DNA of 64,000 nucleotides. It comes from CAVOJY01 sp963696405. GTDB lineage: Bacteria; Chloroflexota; Limnocylindria; Limnocylindrales; CSP1-4. The position numbers and the translations under genes were made by a program. Positions 63,932 to 64,000 of the stretch are shown here, piece after piece. The DNA is taken from the NCBI GenBank assembly GCA_963696405.1, contig CAVOJY010000008.1:1-64000 (forward strand), in the 5' to 3' direction. Numbering within the stretch: the first letter of the stretch is position 1; every line of letters starts with the position of its first letter. Under the pieces are notes generated by a model. It saw only the letters and a list, made by a program, of their open reading frames with translations. It ran no database searches and was not told the DNA's origin.

Positions 63932-64000
63932 ATGACTCATCCGCGATTCGAGGCCGTCAACCTCATCAGCGACCCCATCCACGGGTACATCGAGATGACG
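63932..64000 (+). CDS. HD-domain phosphohydrolase, N-terminus only
   Basis: Reads MTHPRFEAVNLISDPIHGYI and then EMT at the window edge. The DPIHGYI segment is typical of the start of the HD superfamily dGTPase-like proteins. Too short for more. Confidence 0.55.
   Translation, partial: MTHPRFEAVNLISDPIHGYIEMT

Overview
The window joins two unrelated stretches of DNA. Bases 1 to about 16504 look like a planctomycete: the sigma-70 region 1.2 signature, a very long GspD secretin, a BON-domain exported protein, DUF502, HemC and ComF, with a less extreme base composition. Bases 16505 to 64000 are very GC-rich and look like a Chloroflexota-type genome, possibly of the Limnocylindria/Dormibacteria kind. 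They carry CbiMNQO and YkoEDC ECF transporters, split NAD(P) transhydrogenase, WYL and Fur regulators and many leaderless-looking genes. At 16504/16505 a planctomycete reading frame stops inside a repeat domain, and an RND permease on the other strand stops right after its conserved GGLAVAVGR segment. I read this as an assembly chimera. Taxon assignments are inference from gene content.

Single-base frameshifts are frequent in both halves, and many genes have to be read across two or three frames. In most cases the conserved protein resumes immediately in another frame, so these are probably sequencing or assembly indels. Such genes are given here as one CDS with the approximate shift positions.

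Planctomycete half: rpoD start (1-363, minus), an SDR oxidoreductase, a uronate-isomerase-like enzyme, comF and a DUF502 membrane protein, hemC, a GspD-like secretin (6439-10162), a lipoprotein, a BON-domain protein, and a protein with an N0-type domain followed by 16 stacked secretin N1-like repeats (12224-16504, cut by the junction).

Chloroflexota-like half, in order: marR-RND efflux operon with a palindromic operator; MFS transporter; cobalt/nickel CbiMNQO operon divergent from a Fur-family regulator; EamA permease; an intact IS3-family element; short amidohydrolase-like ORF; DODA-type dioxygenase; Imm-5-like protein; tRNA-Lys; PPOX-fold protein overlapping a rifampicin-phosphotransferase/PEP-synthase-like protein; orphan AAA ATPase; aminotransferase; DUF4097-like lipoprotein; transketolase-like protein with E1 alpha, E1 beta and a free lipoyl domain; second aminotransferase; degenerate homocysteine-methyltransferase-like protein with a GpsA-like dehydrogenase; LmbE deacetylase and peroxiredoxin; a TPP-riboswitch-controlled thiN-ykoE-ykoD-ykoC operon; HAD phosphatase and YbaK deacylase; a promoter with a structured leader; an M23 lipoprotein; glutamine amidotransferase; SAM hydrolase; membrane protein and WYL regulator; XRE regulator; pntAA-pntAB-pntB; an AbrB/PIN toxin-antitoxin pair; and the start of an HD-domain protein.

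Two genome-wide signals stand out in this half. At least eleven genes have a TANNNT-like hexamer 6-8 bases before the start codon and no Shine-Dalgarno, which points to leaderless transcripts; in one case two divergent start codons are separated by only 27 bases. A family of GTGC-N7-GCAC palindromes followed by an ACCGCGACC-like tail recurs in several intergenic regions.
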